DNA from: Antrodiella citrinella
Taxonomy: Eukaryota; Basidiomycota; Agaricomycetes; Polyporales; Steccherinaceae
Length of the DNA stretch: 63,230 bases
Assembly: GCA_004802725.1 (NCBI GenBank)
Contig: SGPM01000148.1
Coordinates: 1-63,230 of the forward strand
Direction of reading: 5' to 3'
The first letter of the stretch is position 1. The number at the start of each line of letters is the position of its first letter. Positions 62,538 through 63,230 of the stretch are shown here, one piece after another. A program made the translations under genes and the position numbers. The notes beneath the pieces are model-generated. The model was not told where the DNA came from. It ran no database searches and worked only from the letters and a program-made list of their open reading frames with translations.

Positions 62538-63230
62538 TCATGCGGGAGTGTTGTGTGGCTTGCGACGCGACGCGGTGTCTCCCCAGGCATCCACCGCAGT
62601 GCTCGTCGATGCTCTCTGCGAGTCTGGTATAACATTCGCCCCAATTTCCTTCTGTGCCTCTGGAGACTGCGGTCTGTCGTCGGGGACCTGTTGCTGCTGC
62701 GCCGGCCCATCCTCTGTCCTGACGGCACCAGCTGCATCGGCGATGCAATTCTCAACAGGGTGAGNCACTTTGCTCGCGCCCTTCCGCCCAGCACCCCACC
62801 CGCGGCCCCAGTAATTGAACATCCGCAGCACCCACGTCGGCCGCAAACTCGGGTGCTCCACCTCTCCCTCCCCTTCTCCTCCTGCCGATGTGGTGGACGC
62901 AGTATCGGAGTGATCAACAGGCAAGTCCCGCCTCGGCACCCCAAATCTCTCCTCCTCCTCCGCCTCACTCTCCGTCCTCCCAAGCTCATCCACATAAACC
63001 TCCCTCCCATCCAACATGACCTGCACGCGGTTGAACCGCCCCCTCGCCTGACCGCGGGAACTCCTCTTCACGCCTGTCCCAAACACTTTCTCCCTCAACT
63101 CCAACACCTTCTGTCTGGGCTGGTTCGCCATGTGCCACAGCTCCTCGACGAGGAACTGCGCGCTCTCGTACGCGAGCGCTGTGTCTCCTGGCTCACCGCG
63201 TCCGCCTGCACGCGCATCCCCTCAACGCCC
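62538..63230 (-). CDS. Unknown protein, partial (5' end beyond window)
   Basis: The frame is open from the right region: GDTALAYESAQFLVEELWHM, then MANQPRQKVLELREKVFGTG, VKRSSRGQARGRFNRVQVML, DGREVYVDELGRTESEAEEE and RPTWVLRMFNYWGRGWGAGR, with stop at 62538. An in-frame TGA near 63222-63224 means the start or a splice acceptor lies just inside the edge. The context suggests more coding sequence beyond the window. An ambiguous base (N at 62764) falls within the coding part. I do not recognise the family. Convergent with the CCDC47-like gene. Confidence 0.55.

Overview
The window is nuclear DNA of a filamentous basidiomycete (Agaricomycete-type). Genes lie close together on both strands, most are cut by many 45-65 nt introns with GTNNGN donors, and the protein families are fungal: a DUF3759/CipC-like protein, a Tgl4/5-type lipase, a fungal PX/DUF3818 protein and a verprolin. 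There is no operon, phage, insertion sequence, CRISPR array or rRNA, and I recognised no tRNA gene. I resolved gene structures by joining reading frames across splice sites by eye, so exon ends are predictions.

Layout: verprolin with a WH2 motif (runs off the left edge, minus); multi-pass membrane protein (minus); TRA1, the giant PIKK-like pseudokinase of SAGA/NuA4 (plus, 17 exons); a BRD8/Bdc1-type bromodomain protein (minus, convergent with TRA1); a vacuolar aspartic protease (plus); a DCAF-type WD40 protein (plus); a CTDK-I/CDK12-type kinase (plus); COP9 signalosome subunit 4 (minus); a long uncharacterised protein built from Tyr-Pro modules, each on its own exon (plus); two tandem PUB-domain paralogues (minus); a patatin-type lipid-droplet lipase (minus); a CipC-like small protein (plus); ORC4 with a long AT-hook-like tail (minus); Mediator MED20 (plus); a mitochondrial PDK/BCKDK-type kinase (plus); a Pro-rich protein with an apparent frameshift (plus); an NDR/Cbk1-type kinase (plus); a tiny three-exon gene (minus); a PX-domain protein (minus); a conserved-looking single-exon protein (minus); a CCDC47-like ER protein (plus); and a partial unknown gene at the right edge (minus).

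Most genes are housekeeping. RNA polymerase II and chromatin functions are well represented (TRA1, BRD8/Bdc1, CTK1, MED20, and ORC4 for replication), and two neighbours belong to the cullin-RING-4/COP9 sphere (DCAF-like WD40 and CSN4).

The most unusual locus is 29329-34196. Its ten predicted Tyr-Pro module exons sit between introns that all have phase 1 and all split a Tyr codon at the same place in the module. Any internal module exon could therefore be skipped, duplicated or reordered without changing frame or breaking the junction motif. This looks like a built-in combinatorial protein and is my main candidate for an undescribed system.
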